Source: Streptomyces sp. CNH099 (GTDB lineage: Bacteria > Actinomycetota > Actinomycetes > Streptomycetales > Streptomycetaceae). Taken from it: a DNA stretch of 64,000 nt. Under the pieces are notes generated by a model. That model was not told the DNA's origin. It worked only from the letters and a program-made list of their open reading frames with translations, and ran no database searches. A program made the translations under genes and the position numbers. Shown piece after piece: positions 8,772 through 19,621 of the stretch. The stretch lies in NCBI GenBank assembly GCA_000514715.1, contig AZWL01000001.1, forward strand, positions 558,186 through 622,185. The letters run 5' to 3'. How positions within the stretch are numbered: position 1 is the stretch's first letter; each line of letters opens with the position of its first letter.

Positions 8772-9953
8772 CGCAGCAGGACGAGCGCGGAGTCGTCGTC
8801 GAGTGCCCCGCCGCTGTAGGCGCGCATGTCGGCGCCGAGTGCCGCGAGCACGTCCACGGGCGGGTCGTCGGCGGGCCCGGGGCAGGCGGCGTAGCGCGGG
8901 ACCAGGGGGTAGAACTCCCCGGCGGCGTTGCGGGCCTCCAGGGCGCCGTCGGTGACGAGGAGCAGTTCGTCGCCGGGGGCGAGGACCAGCTCGGTGGTCG
9001 GTGCCCCGGCGGCGCCGGGTGCGGCGGCGAGCGGGTCGACGGCGGGGTCGGTGGCGGAGGCGACGGCGCGGGCGTCGCCGGGCCCGCCGGGGTCGTCGCC
9101 GTCGTCCGCCGCGGCCTCGCCGGCTGCCGGGGAGGTGCGGTCCCGCTCGGGCGGCCGGGCCAGCCCGAGGCCCAGCGGAGGGTGGGACGCGATCGGCGTC
9201 TCGCGCACCTCCCCCGCGGCGGTGCGCACCAGGGGCGGCGGATGCCCGAAGGACAGCAGGGTGCACCGGCCCTCCCGGGTGGCCTCCACCAGCAGGACCG
9301 TCACGAAGTCCTCCGGCCCCGCCTCGCGCAGCACGCTCTGCTCCATCCGGCGGGCGATACGGGACAGGTCCCGCTCGTCGTACGCAACGGCCCGGAAGAC
9401 GCCGAGCGCCCTGCCGCTGATGCGCACGGCGGGCAGCCCCTTGCCGCGGACGTCGCCGATCACGGCGCGCACGCCCGAGCCGGTGTCCACGACGTCGTAC
9501 AGGTCGCCGCCGACCCTGCGCGTCGCGCGCGGCGGAGGCGTAGCTGGCGGCGACGGCGAACGGCCCGACGCGGGTGGGCGGCACCGGCAGCAGCGCCCGC
9601 TGCGCCACGTCCGCGATCCGCTGCGCCCGCGCGAGCCGCGTCTCGCGGTCGACGCGCACCGCCTGGACGACGAGGCCGAGCCCGGTGGCGCCGACGACGG
9701 CGATGAACCGGGCGAGGAACTGGGCGGTGCCGATGTCGTCGTTGTACCAGCTGAGCGCCCCGGCCAGCACCACCCCGAGGACCCCGGCGGCGACGACGGC
9801 GGGCCGCCTGCCGTTGACGGCGACCAGCACGGGGATGACGGAGAACAGCGCCCCGAGCGACTGCCCCTTGCTGGTGACGAGGTCGGCGAGCGTGATGACG
9901 ACGAAGAGCGTGGCCACGAACCACCGGGACGAGACGAACGTGACGGTGGGCAT
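8717..9953 (-). pseudogene. Membrane-anchored PP2C/SpoIIE phosphatase split by a +1 frameshift
   Basis: The N-terminal part is read from the ATG at 9953: four hydrophobic segments (FVATLFVVITLADLV, LGALFSVIPVLVAV, AVVAAGVLGVVLAG, FIAVVGATGLGLVV), then a linker with AQRALLPVPPTRVGPFAVAA and SYASAARDA. The phosphatase continues in another frame from RVGGDLYDVVDTGSGVRAVI through GDVRGKGLPAV, LSFGHPPPL and LLLVTDGALEAR to DDDSALVLL. Removing one base near 9517 (T on +, A in the gene) joins them as SYASAARDARVGGDLYD, the normal family sequence, so a single-base insertion is the simplest explanation. A Gly/Asp/Ala-rich insertion interrupts the phosphatase domain. The usual role is dephosphorylating anti-sigma antagonists. 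Either a true pseudogene or an assembly error. Confidence 0.85.
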
Positions 9954-10150
9954 CCCTCCAGCATGCGCGGCGGAAGCCCCGCCGCCGAGACGGCCCGCCG
10001 GGACGGTAACCCCTGTGGGGGCGTACGCCGGGGCGGAGGTCGCAGCGTTCCCCCGCGGTCAACGCGCCCGCCCCCGGCCCGCAACGGCGGCGTCACTGCG
10101 GCGGGGAGCCATACCCGGTACCCCTTGTAGAGTTTCGCCCGAAGACGGGG

Positions 10151-10196
10151 CGCCGCTCCGGCCGCCCGGCGGGGAACCGCCGGCGGCGGAGCGGCG
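10151..10196. promoter_or_regulatory. Inverted repeat upstream of the lipoprotein-kinase group
   Basis: CGCCGCTCCG at 10151-10160 pairs with CGGAGCGGCG at 10187-10196, and the spacer can fold further. It lies between a possible -10 (TAGAGT near 10130) and the ATG at 10234, in the 280-bp gap left by the divergent phosphatase gene. It could be a leader hairpin or an operator; nothing else is recognisable in the gap. Confidence 0.35.
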
Positions 10197-10233
10197 TCGG
10201 TATGGGCGGTCGGGGGAAGACTGGGTGGGGGTT

Positions 10234-11169
10234 ATGACGTACGAAGGACGCGTACGCCGCTGGGGTGTGCCGGCGGCCTTACTCAGCATGCTGTGCGCGG
10301 GCGGCGCGACGGCCTGCGACAGCGGGAGCGAGCCGGAGGGGAAGAAGTCCGCGGGCGCGAGCAGCAGCGCGAGCGCGGACACGCCTGACGGCGGCCCGGC
10401 GCCGTCGGAGACGCCGAAGCCCGACCCGGAGCGGGTGCCCCGCACCGCGGCGCAGGCGCGCCAGTTGATCGCGGACGTCATCGTCGGGCCGAAGCAGTTC
10501 GGTCCGGAGGCGGTGCGGGCGACGCCGTACGAGAGCGACCCCGCGCGCTGGACGGTGCTCGGCGAGAACTGCGCCTGGCAGACGGAGGACCTGCCGGACG
10601 ACGTGCTGGCCACCCGCACCCGCTATCTGGAGGTGCCCCCGGCGGACGGCAAGGGGTCGATCCGGCTGTCCGCCACGGTGACCGTGCACCGCACGACGGT
10701 GGACGCGGCGTGGGAGCAGGCGCGGATGCTGGAGGAGGCGGTCGGCTGCCCGGAGCAGACGCTGCGGGCGGGTGAGCGGCTGACGGGCCTGACGTCGATG
10801 GCGCTCGCGCGCGGCGAAGGCGCCAACGAGACCAGCGACGACTCGCTGTCCGAGAGCGGCGAGTGCGTCAGCGACACCCGGGGCGGTCCGTATCCGTACT
10901 CGTGGTACCAGTCGACGTTCGGCCCGGTGGTCGTCTCCGTGTCCGCCTGCGGCGGCGAGAAGCGCTCCGCCGAGGAGGTGGGCGACATCACCGTCGAACC
11001 CCTGGTCAGGATGATGATCGAGGCCGAGGACAAGATCACCGTCCCGGACGGCGGCGACGGCGACGGCGACGGGGACGGCGGGGACGGGGACGGCGACGGA
11101 AAAGCCGCCGACCCCGACGGCGCCGCGGGCCGCAGCCCCGCCGCCCCGGGCGGGCAGGGGGGCGCGTGA
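10234..11169 (+). CDS. Secreted lipoprotein of unknown function, with a TTA codon
   Basis: A 311-residue protein. The N-terminus MTYEGRVRRWGVPAALLSML followed by CAGGATAC-DS reads as a signal peptide with a weak lipobox before Cys28. A Ser/Ala/Gly-rich stretch follows, then a folded region of about 200 residues (about 70-270) with four spaced cysteines that may pair outside the cell, and a Gly/Asp repeat tail. I recognise no catalytic motif. Codon 16 is TTA (10279-10281), the codon read by the bldA tRNA in streptomycetes, so expression is probably developmentally gated. The TGA overlaps the ATG of the kinase gene, so the two are translationally coupled and the lipoprotein may work with the kinase's outer sensor domain. 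Confidence 0.7.
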   Translation: MTYEGRVRRWGVPAALLSMLCAGGATACDSGSEPEGKKSAGASSSASADTPDGGPAPSETPKPDPERVPRTAAQARQLIADVIVGPKQFGPEAVRATPYESDPARWTVLGENCAWQTEDLPDDVLATRTRYLEVPPADGKGSIRLSATVTVHRTTVDAAWEQARMLEEAVGCPEQTLRAGERLTGLTSMALARGEGANETSDDSLSESGECVSDTRGGPYPYSWYQSTFGPVVVSVSACGGEKRSAEEVGDITVEPLVRMMIEAEDKITVPDGGDGDGDGDGGDGDGDGKAADPDGAAGRSPAAPGGQGGA

Positions 11170-13421
11170 TGGAGCAGCTGCTGCCCTCCGACCCCGCGCA
11201 CCTGGGCGGGAACCGGCTGCTGGGCCGCCTCGGCGCCGGCGGCATGGGCGTGGTCTACCTCGCCCGCACCGCGGCCGGTGCGCCGGCCGCGGTGAAGGTC
11301 ATCCAGCCCGAGTACGCGGAACAGCCGGAGTTCCGCGCCCGCTTCCGCCGCGAGGCCGCGTCCGCCCGCCGGGTCCGGAGCTCGTGGGTGGTGCCCGTGC
11401 TCGGCGCCGACACCGAGGCCGAGGCGCCGTGGCTGGCGACGGCGTTCGTGCCGGGCCCGTCGCTGGCCGAGGCGGTCACCGGGTGCGGCCCGCTGCCGGA
11501 CCACGGCGTACGGGTGCTGGGCAAGGTGCTCGCGCGCGCCGTGGCCGCGGTGCACGACGCCGGCCTGGTCCACCGCGACCTCAAGCCCGGCAACGTGCTG
11601 CTCGCGCTCGACGGCCCGCGGCTCATCGACTTCGGCATCGCCCGGCCCACGGCGGCCGAGGAGACGCAGCTGACGTCGGACAGCATGGTCGTCGGCACGC
11701 CCGGCTTCCTCTCCCCCGAGCAGGCGCGGGCGGACGAGGCCGGGCCGGCGAGCGACGTCTTCTCACTGGGGTGCGTGCTGGCGTACGCGGCCACCGGCCG
11801 GCCGCCGTTCGGCACCGGCGCCGTGGAGGCGCTGCTGTACCGCACGGTGCACGACGAGCCCGACCTGGGCGGCGTCGCGGACGAGGAGCTGCGGGCGCTG
11901 CTCGTCCGGTGCCTGGCCAAGGACGCCGACGCGCGGCCCACCGCCGCCGGGGTGGACGAGGCGCTGGCCGGGGAGGCGCCCGGGGGCGACATCGAGTGGC
12001 TGCCGGACGCGGTGGTGCGGATGGTCGCCGAGCGGTCGGCGGAGATGCTGCAGCTGCCCGGCGTCGAACCCACCGAGGTCTCGGCGCCGCCCGCCGCCAC
12101 CGCGGACGGCGCCGGGACCGCGGATGACCCTGACGACCCGGACACCGCCGCGCCCGCCGGCGGCACGGACACCACCGTGCCCGGCGGGCCCGCCGGCCCG
12201 GGCGGTCCCGGCCGCCGCCGGGTCCTCGCGCTGGCCGGCGGCGGGGCGGTGCTCCTCGCCGCGGGCGGCGGTGCCGGGCTGTGGGCGGCGCTGCGCGACG
12301 ACGGCGACCCGCCCGCGAAGGCCGCGGGGCCGCGCCGGACCATCGGCGTGCACGCGGACCTGACGGGCCCGCAGCGGGCGATCGGCGCGGCGCAGGAGAA
12401 GGCGGCCCGGCTGGCGGTGGAGCGGTTCAACGCCCGTGGGAACCAGCCGTTCACGCTGCAGCTGCAGGTCGCCGACGACCGCGGCGACCCGGCCCGGGCC
12501 ATGAGCGTGGCCCGGCGGCTGACCGGCGACCGCACGGTGCTCGCCGTGCTCGGCCCCACCGGCTACGCCTCCACCCAGGCGGCGCTGGACGTCTACGAGG
12601 GCGCCGGGCTGCCGCTGCTCACGGTCTCGGAGGGCTCGTTCAGCGCGGCACAGGCGGCGCTGCTCGCGACCCCGAAGACGTACTTCCACACCACCACCCT
12701 CGGCGCGCAGATCTCCTTCACCGTCCTGTACACCCTGATCGAGCAGGGTGCGACGCACGTGGGCCTGCTGGCCGACCGGGCCGGCGCGGTCCGCGGCTGG
12801 GAGCACAGCACCATCGTGCACAACGCGGCCGCCGGCCTCCGGATGGAGCTGTACCTGCGCGTCGTGCCCGCCGCCGCGGACGCCGACGCCATGGGCCCGG
12901 TCGTGGCGGACATGCTCGACCAGGGCATCGACAGCTTCTACTACACCGGCACGCCCGAGCGGGCCGCGGCGGTCGCCCGCGAGCTGGCGCAGCGGGGCTT
13001 CGACGGGCCGCGGTTCGTCGACCAGCCCGCGGCCGCCGGCCCGTTCACGGACGTGGCGGCCGACGCGGCCGAGGGCTGGCAGGCGCTGACCGCGTACATC
13101 GGCGCCGGCGCCGACCCCGTACGCGACTTCGCCGCCGCCTACCGCAAGCGGTACGGCGCCGCGCCGGAGCCGTGGGCGGCGGAGGCGTACGACGTCACCC
13201 GGCTGATCGCGGACCGGCTGACCGCCCTCGCGCGCAAGGGCCGGCGCAGGCCCACGCGCAAGGCGCTGGCCGAGGCGCTGGCCGGGACCCGGTTCAAGGG
13301 GCTGGCGGCCACGTACAGCTTCGACGACGACGGGCAGGTGGAGCGGGGGAAGGCCCACCACTACCGGGTCGAGGGCGGCCGGTTCGGCTACGTCGGCCCG
13401 ATGGCGCTCCCCGGCTCCTGA
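11169..13421 (+). CDS. Ser/Thr protein kinase fused to an extracellular substrate-binding domain (copy 1)
   Basis: A 750-residue one-pass membrane receptor. Residues 15-270 are an intact Hanks-type kinase: P-loop GRLGAGGMGVVY, Lys43, catalytic HRDLKPGN (Asp137), DFG at 154-156 and SPEQ in the activation segment. A Pro/Asp/Thr linker follows, then one membrane helix at about 351-374 after RRR. Residues 390-750 look like a periplasmic binding protein of the branched-chain amino-acid type: IGVHADLTGPQRAIGAAQE, VLAVLGPTGYASTQAA, YFHTTTLGAQ and WAAEAYDVTRLIADRL. The plausible role is sensing an outside ligand and phosphorylating cytoplasmic targets. It is coupled to the lipoprotein upstream and lies 15 bp from a second kinase of the same design. 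Ligand and substrates are unknown. Confidence 0.9.
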   Translation: MEQLLPSDPAHLGGNRLLGRLGAGGMGVVYLARTAAGAPAAVKVIQPEYAEQPEFRARFRREAASARRVRSSWVVPVLGADTEAEAPWLATAFVPGPSLAEAVTGCGPLPDHGVRVLGKVLARAVAAVHDAGLVHRDLKPGNVLLALDGPRLIDFGIARPTAAEETQLTSDSMVVGTPGFLSPEQARADEAGPASDVFSLGCVLAYAATGRPPFGTGAVEALLYRTVHDEPDLGGVADEELRALLVRCLAKDADARPTAAGVDEALAGEAPGGDIEWLPDAVVRMVAERSAEMLQLPGVEPTEVSAPPAATADGAGTADDPDDPDTAAPAGGTDTTVPGGPAGPGGPGRRRVLALAGGGAVLLAAGGGAGLWAALRDDGDPPAKAAGPRRTIGVHADLTGPQRAIGAAQEKAARLAVERFNARGNQPFTLQLQVADDRGDPARAMSVARRLTGDRTVLAVLGPTGYASTQAALDVYEGAGLPLLTVSEGSFSAAQAALLATPKTYFHTTTLGAQISFTVLYTLIEQGATHVGLLADRAGAVRGWEHSTIVHNAAAGLRMELYLRVVPAAADADAMGPVVADMLDQGIDSFYYTGTPERAAAVARELAQRGFDGPRFVDQPAAAGPFTDVAADAAEGWQALTAYIGAGADPVRDFAAAYRKRYGAAPEPWAAEAYDVTRLIADRLTALARKGRRRPTRKALAEALAGTRFKGLAATYSFDDDGQVERGKAHHYRVEGGRFGYVGPMALPGS

Positions 13422-13436
13422 CGGGAGGAGCGGACG

Positions 13437-15977
<2,541 letters not shown>

Positions 15978-15999
15978 CCGCAGACCGCCGATCTGGCGA

Positions 16000-16012
16000 G
16001 CGAAACTTTCGC
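16000..16012. promoter_or_regulatory. CGAAACTTTCG palindrome upstream of GH11 xylanase
   Basis: GCGAAACTTTCGC is symmetric around its central C. CGAAACTTTCG-type palindromes are described upstream of streptomycete xylanase genes as regulator binding sites. It lies about 150 bp before the xylanase -35 box and just 22 bp after the kinase stop. The same 11-mer recurs upstream of the CE15 esterase at 62746-62756. Confidence 0.75.
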
Positions 16013-16137
16013 CCCTGCCGGGGACCACAAGCGATCTCGACACCCTGACTGGATCGAGGAACCCCGCAGCCCTCACCAGGAACATCCATGTGAGCTGCAC
16101 GAACGCCACTCACACCCCCGCGTAGCCGCGCAGTAAT

Positions 16138-16190
16138 GTTTCGGAATTGCGGTCGAAACTGTTGACACCCTTCTCCGGCGGTCCAACACT
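16138..16190 (+). promoter_or_regulatory. GH11 xylanase promoter with overlapping operator
   Basis: GTTTCG (16138-16143) and CGAAAC (16154-16159) form an inverted repeat directly before a consensus -35 TTGACA at 16162-16167; AACACT at 16185-16190 is a weak -10 with a 17-bp spacer. The segment 16139-16159 is nearly identical to one upstream of CE15 (62731-62751), so both genes probably share a regulator. The rest of the 286-bp gap shows no gene. Confidence 0.65.
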
Positions 16191-16263
16191 GGCGGCGCAT
16201 GACCCGTTCGGCGCCACCCTGGCCCGACGGCAGGCCCTCCGCCTGCCGCGACGAGGAGGAAGA

Positions 16264-16950
16264 ATGAACACGAACGGCACCCCCCACGGTCTGAGCCGCC
16301 GGCAGTTCGCCGGCCGCGCCGGAGCAGTCGTACTCGGCGCGTCCGCGGCGACCTTCGCGTCCGCCGGAGCCGCGCAGGCCCAGACCATCACCACCAACCA
16401 GACGGGCAACCACAACGGGTACTTCTACTCGTTCTGGACCGACGCGCAGGGCACGGTCTCGATGACCCTGGGCGGCGGCGGCAACTACAGCACCTCGTGG
16501 GGCAACACCGGCAACTTCGTCTGCGGCAAGGGCTGGAGCAACGGCAGCCGCCGCAGCGTCGGCTACTCCGGCAGCTTCAACCCGTCCGGCAACGGCTACC
16601 TCTGCCTCTACGGCTGGACCTCGAACCCGCTCGTCGAGTACTACATCGTCGACAGCTACGGCACGTACCGGCCCACCGGCGAGGGCAGGGGCTCGGTCAG
16701 CAGCGACGGGGTCACGTACGACATCTACCGCACGATGCGGTACAACGCCCCGTCCGTCGAGGGCACCGCGACCTTCCCGCAGTTCTGGAGCGTCAACCGG
16801 TCCAAGCGGGTGGGCGGCACGATCAACACCGGCGCGCACTTCGACGCCTGGGCCCGGGCCGGGATGCAGCTGGGCAACTTCGCCTACTACATGATCATGG
16901 CGACGGAGGGCTACCAGAGCAGCGGCAACTCCAACATCAACGTCGGCTGA
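16264..16950 (+). CDS. Tat-secreted GH11 endo-1,4-beta-xylanase
   Basis: A 228-residue xylanase made of a GH11 domain only. The N-terminus has a twin-arginine signal (SRRQF at 11-15, then AVVLGASAA and cleavage near AQAQ, residues 38-40), so the folded enzyme would be exported by Tat, as known for XlnC of S. lividans. Strand motifs [27 protein letters not shown] and GYLCLYGWT are GH11 signatures. The catalytic pair is visible: Glu125 in [13 protein letters not shown] (nucleophile) and Glu215 in [10 protein letters not shown] (acid/base). There is no binding module. GAGGAGGAAG precedes the ATG at 16264. It cleaves the xylan backbone outside the cell; operators upstream suggest induction by xylan products. 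Confidence 0.95.
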   Translation: MNTNGTPHGLSRRQFAGRAGAVVLGASAATFASAGAAQAQTITTNQTGNHNGYFYSFWTDAQGTVSMTLGGGGNYSTSWGNTGNFVCGKGWSNGSRRSVGYSGSFNPSGNGYLCLYGWTSNPLVEYYIVDSYGTYRPTGEGRGSVSSDGVTYDIYRTMRYNAPSVEGTATFPQFWSVNRSKRVGGTINTGAHFDAWARAGMQLGNFAYYMIMATEGYQSSGNSNINVG

Positions 16951-16992
16951 CCGGACGGGCCGGGCAGCCCTCCCGCAGGGGTGGGGGAACGG

Positions 16993-17027
16993 CCGCGGGA
17001 CCGGCCCGCTCCGGGCCGGTCCCGCGG
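16993..17027. terminator. Bidirectional terminator between GH11 and GH5
   Basis: A perfect 16-bp stem (16993-17008 with 17012-17027) closed by a 3-base loop lies between the convergent xylanase and endoglucanase genes and can serve both. Confidence 0.8.
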
Positions 17028-17046
17028 TCTTCGCGTGTGCGCGCCG

Positions 17047-18138
17047 TCACTCCCTGATGCGGTCCCGGATCCAGACCCCGGCCTCCTTCAGCACGCCGGT
17101 GCCCGTCCACTCGTCCCCGTTGCAGGTGCCCTCCCGGAACACCGCGCCCGAGCGGTGGTCGTCGGAGAAGTTCCAGTTGGTCCAGGAGATGCCCTTCTCC
17201 CTCATCAGGTCCAGGTACCGCTGCGACATCGCGAAGTCGTTCGCGCCCTCGCCCGCGTAGTTCTGGGTGCCGAACTCGGTGACGAACACCGGGAGTTCGT
17301 CGGCGGCGCGGGAGAGCGTCCGCAGGTACTCGTCCCCGTGCGAGGCGGCGTAGAAGTGGAACGTGTACATGATGTTGTCGGCGTCGACGGGGTTCTCGAT
17401 CACCTCGCGCTCGTCCGCGCCGTCGGAGACGCCGAAGGAGGACCAGGCGCGGGTGCCGACGAGGACGACGCCGTCGGGGTCGTGCCGCCGGACGACGGGG
17501 ATGATCTCCTCGGCGTACGACTTGACCGACGCCCAGCCGACGCCGTTGGGCTCGTTGGCGATCTCGTAGAAGACGCCCGGCTGGCCGGCGTACCTGGTGG
17601 CCATGTCGGTGAAGAAGCGCTTCGCGAGTTCGGTGTTGGCGTTCGGGTCGCCGGGGCTGAGCATGTGCCAGTCGATGACGGCATACATGCCGCGCTCGAT
17701 CGCCTGGTCGACGACGCGCTGTGCGATCTCCGTGAACCGCTCGGGGTCGGTCTCGTAGCCGCCTTCCTGGACGTAGGTGGAGACGCGCAGCACGTCCGCG
17801 TCCCAGTCGTGGGCCAGCGCGTCGAGGGAGCCGTCGGTGAGGCACCGCTCGAACCACTGGGTGCCGTGCGAACTCATGCCGTTCAACTGGACGGCCCGGC
17901 CGTCCTGGTTGCACAGCTTCGTGTCGCAGACCGCCAGGCGGCCGTTCTCGGCGACGGGCGAGCCGGCCGGGGCGGCGGCCCGCGCGGCGGCCGCCGCGTC
18001 GCGGGAGCCGCGGGCGTCCCGGGTGCCGGCGCCGGGGTCCTCGTCGGCTCCGGCGCTGAGCTGCGGGGTGAGGGCGAGGAGCAGGGCCGCGGTCGCGGCG
18101 GTTGCGGAACCGAGCAGGAGGGGCTTGGTCCTTCGCAT
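17047..18138 (-). CDS. Secreted GH5 endoglucanase (cellulase)
   Basis: A 363-residue exported glycoside hydrolase. A signal peptide ends near residue 30 (LTPQLSAGA) and is followed by a low-complexity Ala/Arg linker; the catalytic domain covers about 62-360. GH5 marks: LRVSTYV, VIDWHMLSPGDPN, FYEIANEPNG with acid/base Glu196, an HFYAASHG strand and FVTEFGTQ with nucleophile Glu288, and WTNWNFSD near the end. The N-terminal linker has no binding module attached, which is unusual for a streptomycete cellulase and suggests activity on soluble glucans or loss of a module. It converges on the xylanase gene with a shared terminator. A promoter and GGAAACTTTCC palindromes lie upstream. Confidence 0.93.
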   Translation of the reverse strand: MRRTKPLLLGSATAATAALLLALTPQLSAGADEDPGAGTRDARGSRDAAAAARAAAPAGSPVAENGRLAVCDTKLCNQDGRAVQLNGMSSHGTQWFERCLTDGSLDALAHDWDADVLRVSTYVQEGGYETDPERFTEIAQRVVDQAIERGMYAVIDWHMLSPGDPNANTELAKRFFTDMATRYAGQPGVFYEIANEPNGVGWASVKSYAEEIIPVVRRHDPDGVVLVGTRAWSSFGVSDGADEREVIENPVDADNIMYTFHFYAASHGDEYLRTLSRAADELPVFVTEFGTQNYAGEGANDFAMSQRYLDLMREKGISWTNWNFSDDHRSGAVFREGTCNGDEWTGTGVLKEAGVWIRDRIRE

Positions 18139-18192
18139 GGGGGTCTCCAGTGTGTGGGGGTCATGCCATCCGGAGCGCAGATGGGTGTGGCC

Positions 18193-18244
18193 GGAAAGCT
18201 AGGGACCTTTCCCCACGTCGTCAAGACTGGAAGGAAACTTTCCT
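18193..18244 (-). promoter_or_regulatory. GH5 promoter with GGAAA/TTTCC operators
   Basis: On the minus strand, -35 TTGACG (18219-18224) and -10 TAGCTT (18196-18201) are 17 bp apart. AGGAAACTTTCCT at 18232-18244 is a 13-bp palindrome just upstream, and GGAAAG / CTTTCC arms at 18193-18212 overlap the -10. These resemble the CGAAACTTTCG sites of the xylanase with G for C at the flanks, so a related but possibly distinct repressor is inferred. Confidence 0.7.
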
Positions 18245-18276
18245 AACTACGTAGCGGCGAACGGTCGTCGGCGGGT

Positions 18277-18375
18277 CTACAGCAGGAGATAGAGCACCAC
18301 CGCCAGCGGCGCGACGACCGCGATGGTCAACGTGATGATCCAGGCGGTGACGCCGAAGGTGCGGTCGTTGTCCAT
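18277..18375 (-). CDS. Small single-helix membrane protein (32 aa)
   Basis: A short gene starting at the ATG at 18375 with GGGGAGG seven bases upstream. The peptide begins MDNDRTFGVTAW and then has one hydrophobic helix (IITLTIAVVAPLAVVLYLLL) running to the C-terminus. That is a plausible tail of a small membrane protein with a short charged cytoplasmic end. It ends 33 bp before the GH5 operator region and is transcribed in the same direction, but with the GH5 promoter between them. Function unknown. The SD quality and clean hydrophobic segment argue it is real. Confidence 0.6.
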   Translation of the reverse strand: MDNDRTFGVTAWIITLTIAVVAPLAVVLYLLL

Positions 18376-18559
18376 GTGGGGCCTCCCCGAGGGCAGCCGA
18401 GAGCCTCGGCCGTGCGGGGGGCGACGCCAGTATGCGACGGATTCGTCGCGCCGTGGGGTGATTCGACCGACCCCGCCGGCGAGAGGCCGGGGGCGAATGG
18501 GCCGCGGGAACCGCAACCTGCTTGCATAATCGTCGGCATCGAACTGGAGGGGAACGCCA

Positions 18560-19606
18560 GTGCCATCCGACGGATGTCCGCGGTGCTTCGCGCCGCTCAA
18601 GGAGGACGGCAGGCCTGGTTGCGCGTGCGCGGAGGCCGCGGCGCAGGAACCGGACACGCCGACGACCGCGCAGCGGACCGAGCGGCGGCTGATCAGACCG
18701 TACGTCATGCGCGCGCCCGCGGCCGGCGGCGAGGACGACGCCGAGGGCGGGGCGGACCCCGGCGGCGAGCAGGAACCGGTGCCGGGCACGGAGCTGCTGC
18801 CCGTGCCCCGTGCCGCCTATCTGCCGCAGGTGCCGCGGAAGGGCGTGGTCGCGCGCGTCGAGCCCGCGGCCGTGGAGCCCGAGCCCGCACCGGAGCCGGA
18901 GACCGCACCGGAGCCGGAGACCGGCGCCGCGGCGGCGGGCGGCGCCGGACGGCGGGCACGCCCTGCGGCGCTGCTCCTCGCGGGCGGCGGCGCGGCGGCG
19001 GTGATCGCCGGGCTCGTCGTCACCGCCGGGCTGCTGGGCGGCGGTTCGGAGTCGGACGACGCCGGCCCCGGCCCGGCCGGCGTCAGCGCGGCCCCCTCCG
19101 CCGGCGGCGAGGCGGACGGCGGCCCGCTCGGCGACGACGGCACCGCGGGCGGGCCGGGCGCCGGCGGCGGCGCGGACCCCGGCGACCGCGCGGGCCGCGA
19201 CGGCGACGGCGACGGGAACGCACCCCCGGACGGGCGGCAGGCGGCCGGCGACGACCGCGCCGACGCCCGCGCGGACGGGCAGATCGGCTCGGTCGCGCCC
19301 ACGGCCCCGCCCGCCGCCGGGGGTTCGGGCCCGCCGCCGTCCTCCTCCCCCACCGGTGACGCCCCCGCCCCGCCCGGCCCGCCGGCCCTGCAGCCGGGCG
19401 ACTCGGGCCCCGAGGTGACCGAACTGCAGCTCCGGTTGCGGCAGGTCGGGCTCGGCCTGCTGCAGCGGGCGGACGGCGAGTACGACGACGACGTCCGCGC
19501 CAGCGTGCGCGCCTTCCAGTCGTTCAACGGGCTGGACGAGGACGAGCCCGGCGTCTACGGCGCGGAGACCCGGCGCGAACTGGAGTCGCGTACGGACGAG
19601 CCCTGA
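18560..19606 (+). CDS. Membrane protein with Zn-ribbon-like start and C-terminal peptidoglycan-binding domain
   Basis: A 348-residue protein starting at GTG 18560 with GGAGGGG upstream. The first 24 residues hold a Cys pattern (CPRCF ... CAC) like a small zinc ribbon facing the cytoplasm. Acidic low-complexity sequence follows, then one membrane helix at about 138-160 (ALLLAGGGAAAVIAGLVV), a long Gly/Asp/Pro outer linker, and at about 278-345 a PG_binding_1 domain (LQPGDSGPEVTELQLRLRQV, YDDDVRASVRAFQ, GVYGAETRREL). It probably anchors to the cell wall and reports or tethers across the membrane; its partner is unknown. Similar proteins are common and uncharacterised in streptomycetes. Confidence 0.8.
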   Translation: MPSDGCPRCFAPLKEDGRPGCACAEAAAQEPDTPTTAQRTERRLIRPYVMRAPAAGGEDDAEGGADPGGEQEPVPGTELLPVPRAAYLPQVPRKGVVARVEPAAVEPEPAPEPETAPEPETGAAAAGGAGRRARPAALLLAGGGAAAVIAGLVVTAGLLGGGSESDDAGPGPAGVSAAPSAGGEADGGPLGDDGTAGGPGAGGGADPGDRAGRDGDGDGNAPPDGRQAAGDDRADARADGQIGSVAPTAPPAAGGSGPPPSSSPTGDAPAPPGPPALQPGDSGPEVTELQLRLRQVGLGLLQRADGEYDDDVRASVRAFQSFNGLDEDEPGVYGAETRRELESRTDEP

Positions 19607-19621
19607 GCCCGCCGGGCGGCC

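Noticed and set aside
11046..11100. Tandem Gly-Asp codon repeats as a mobile or regulatory repeat
   Set aside because: It is an in-frame low-complexity tail of the lipoprotein and has no separate structure.
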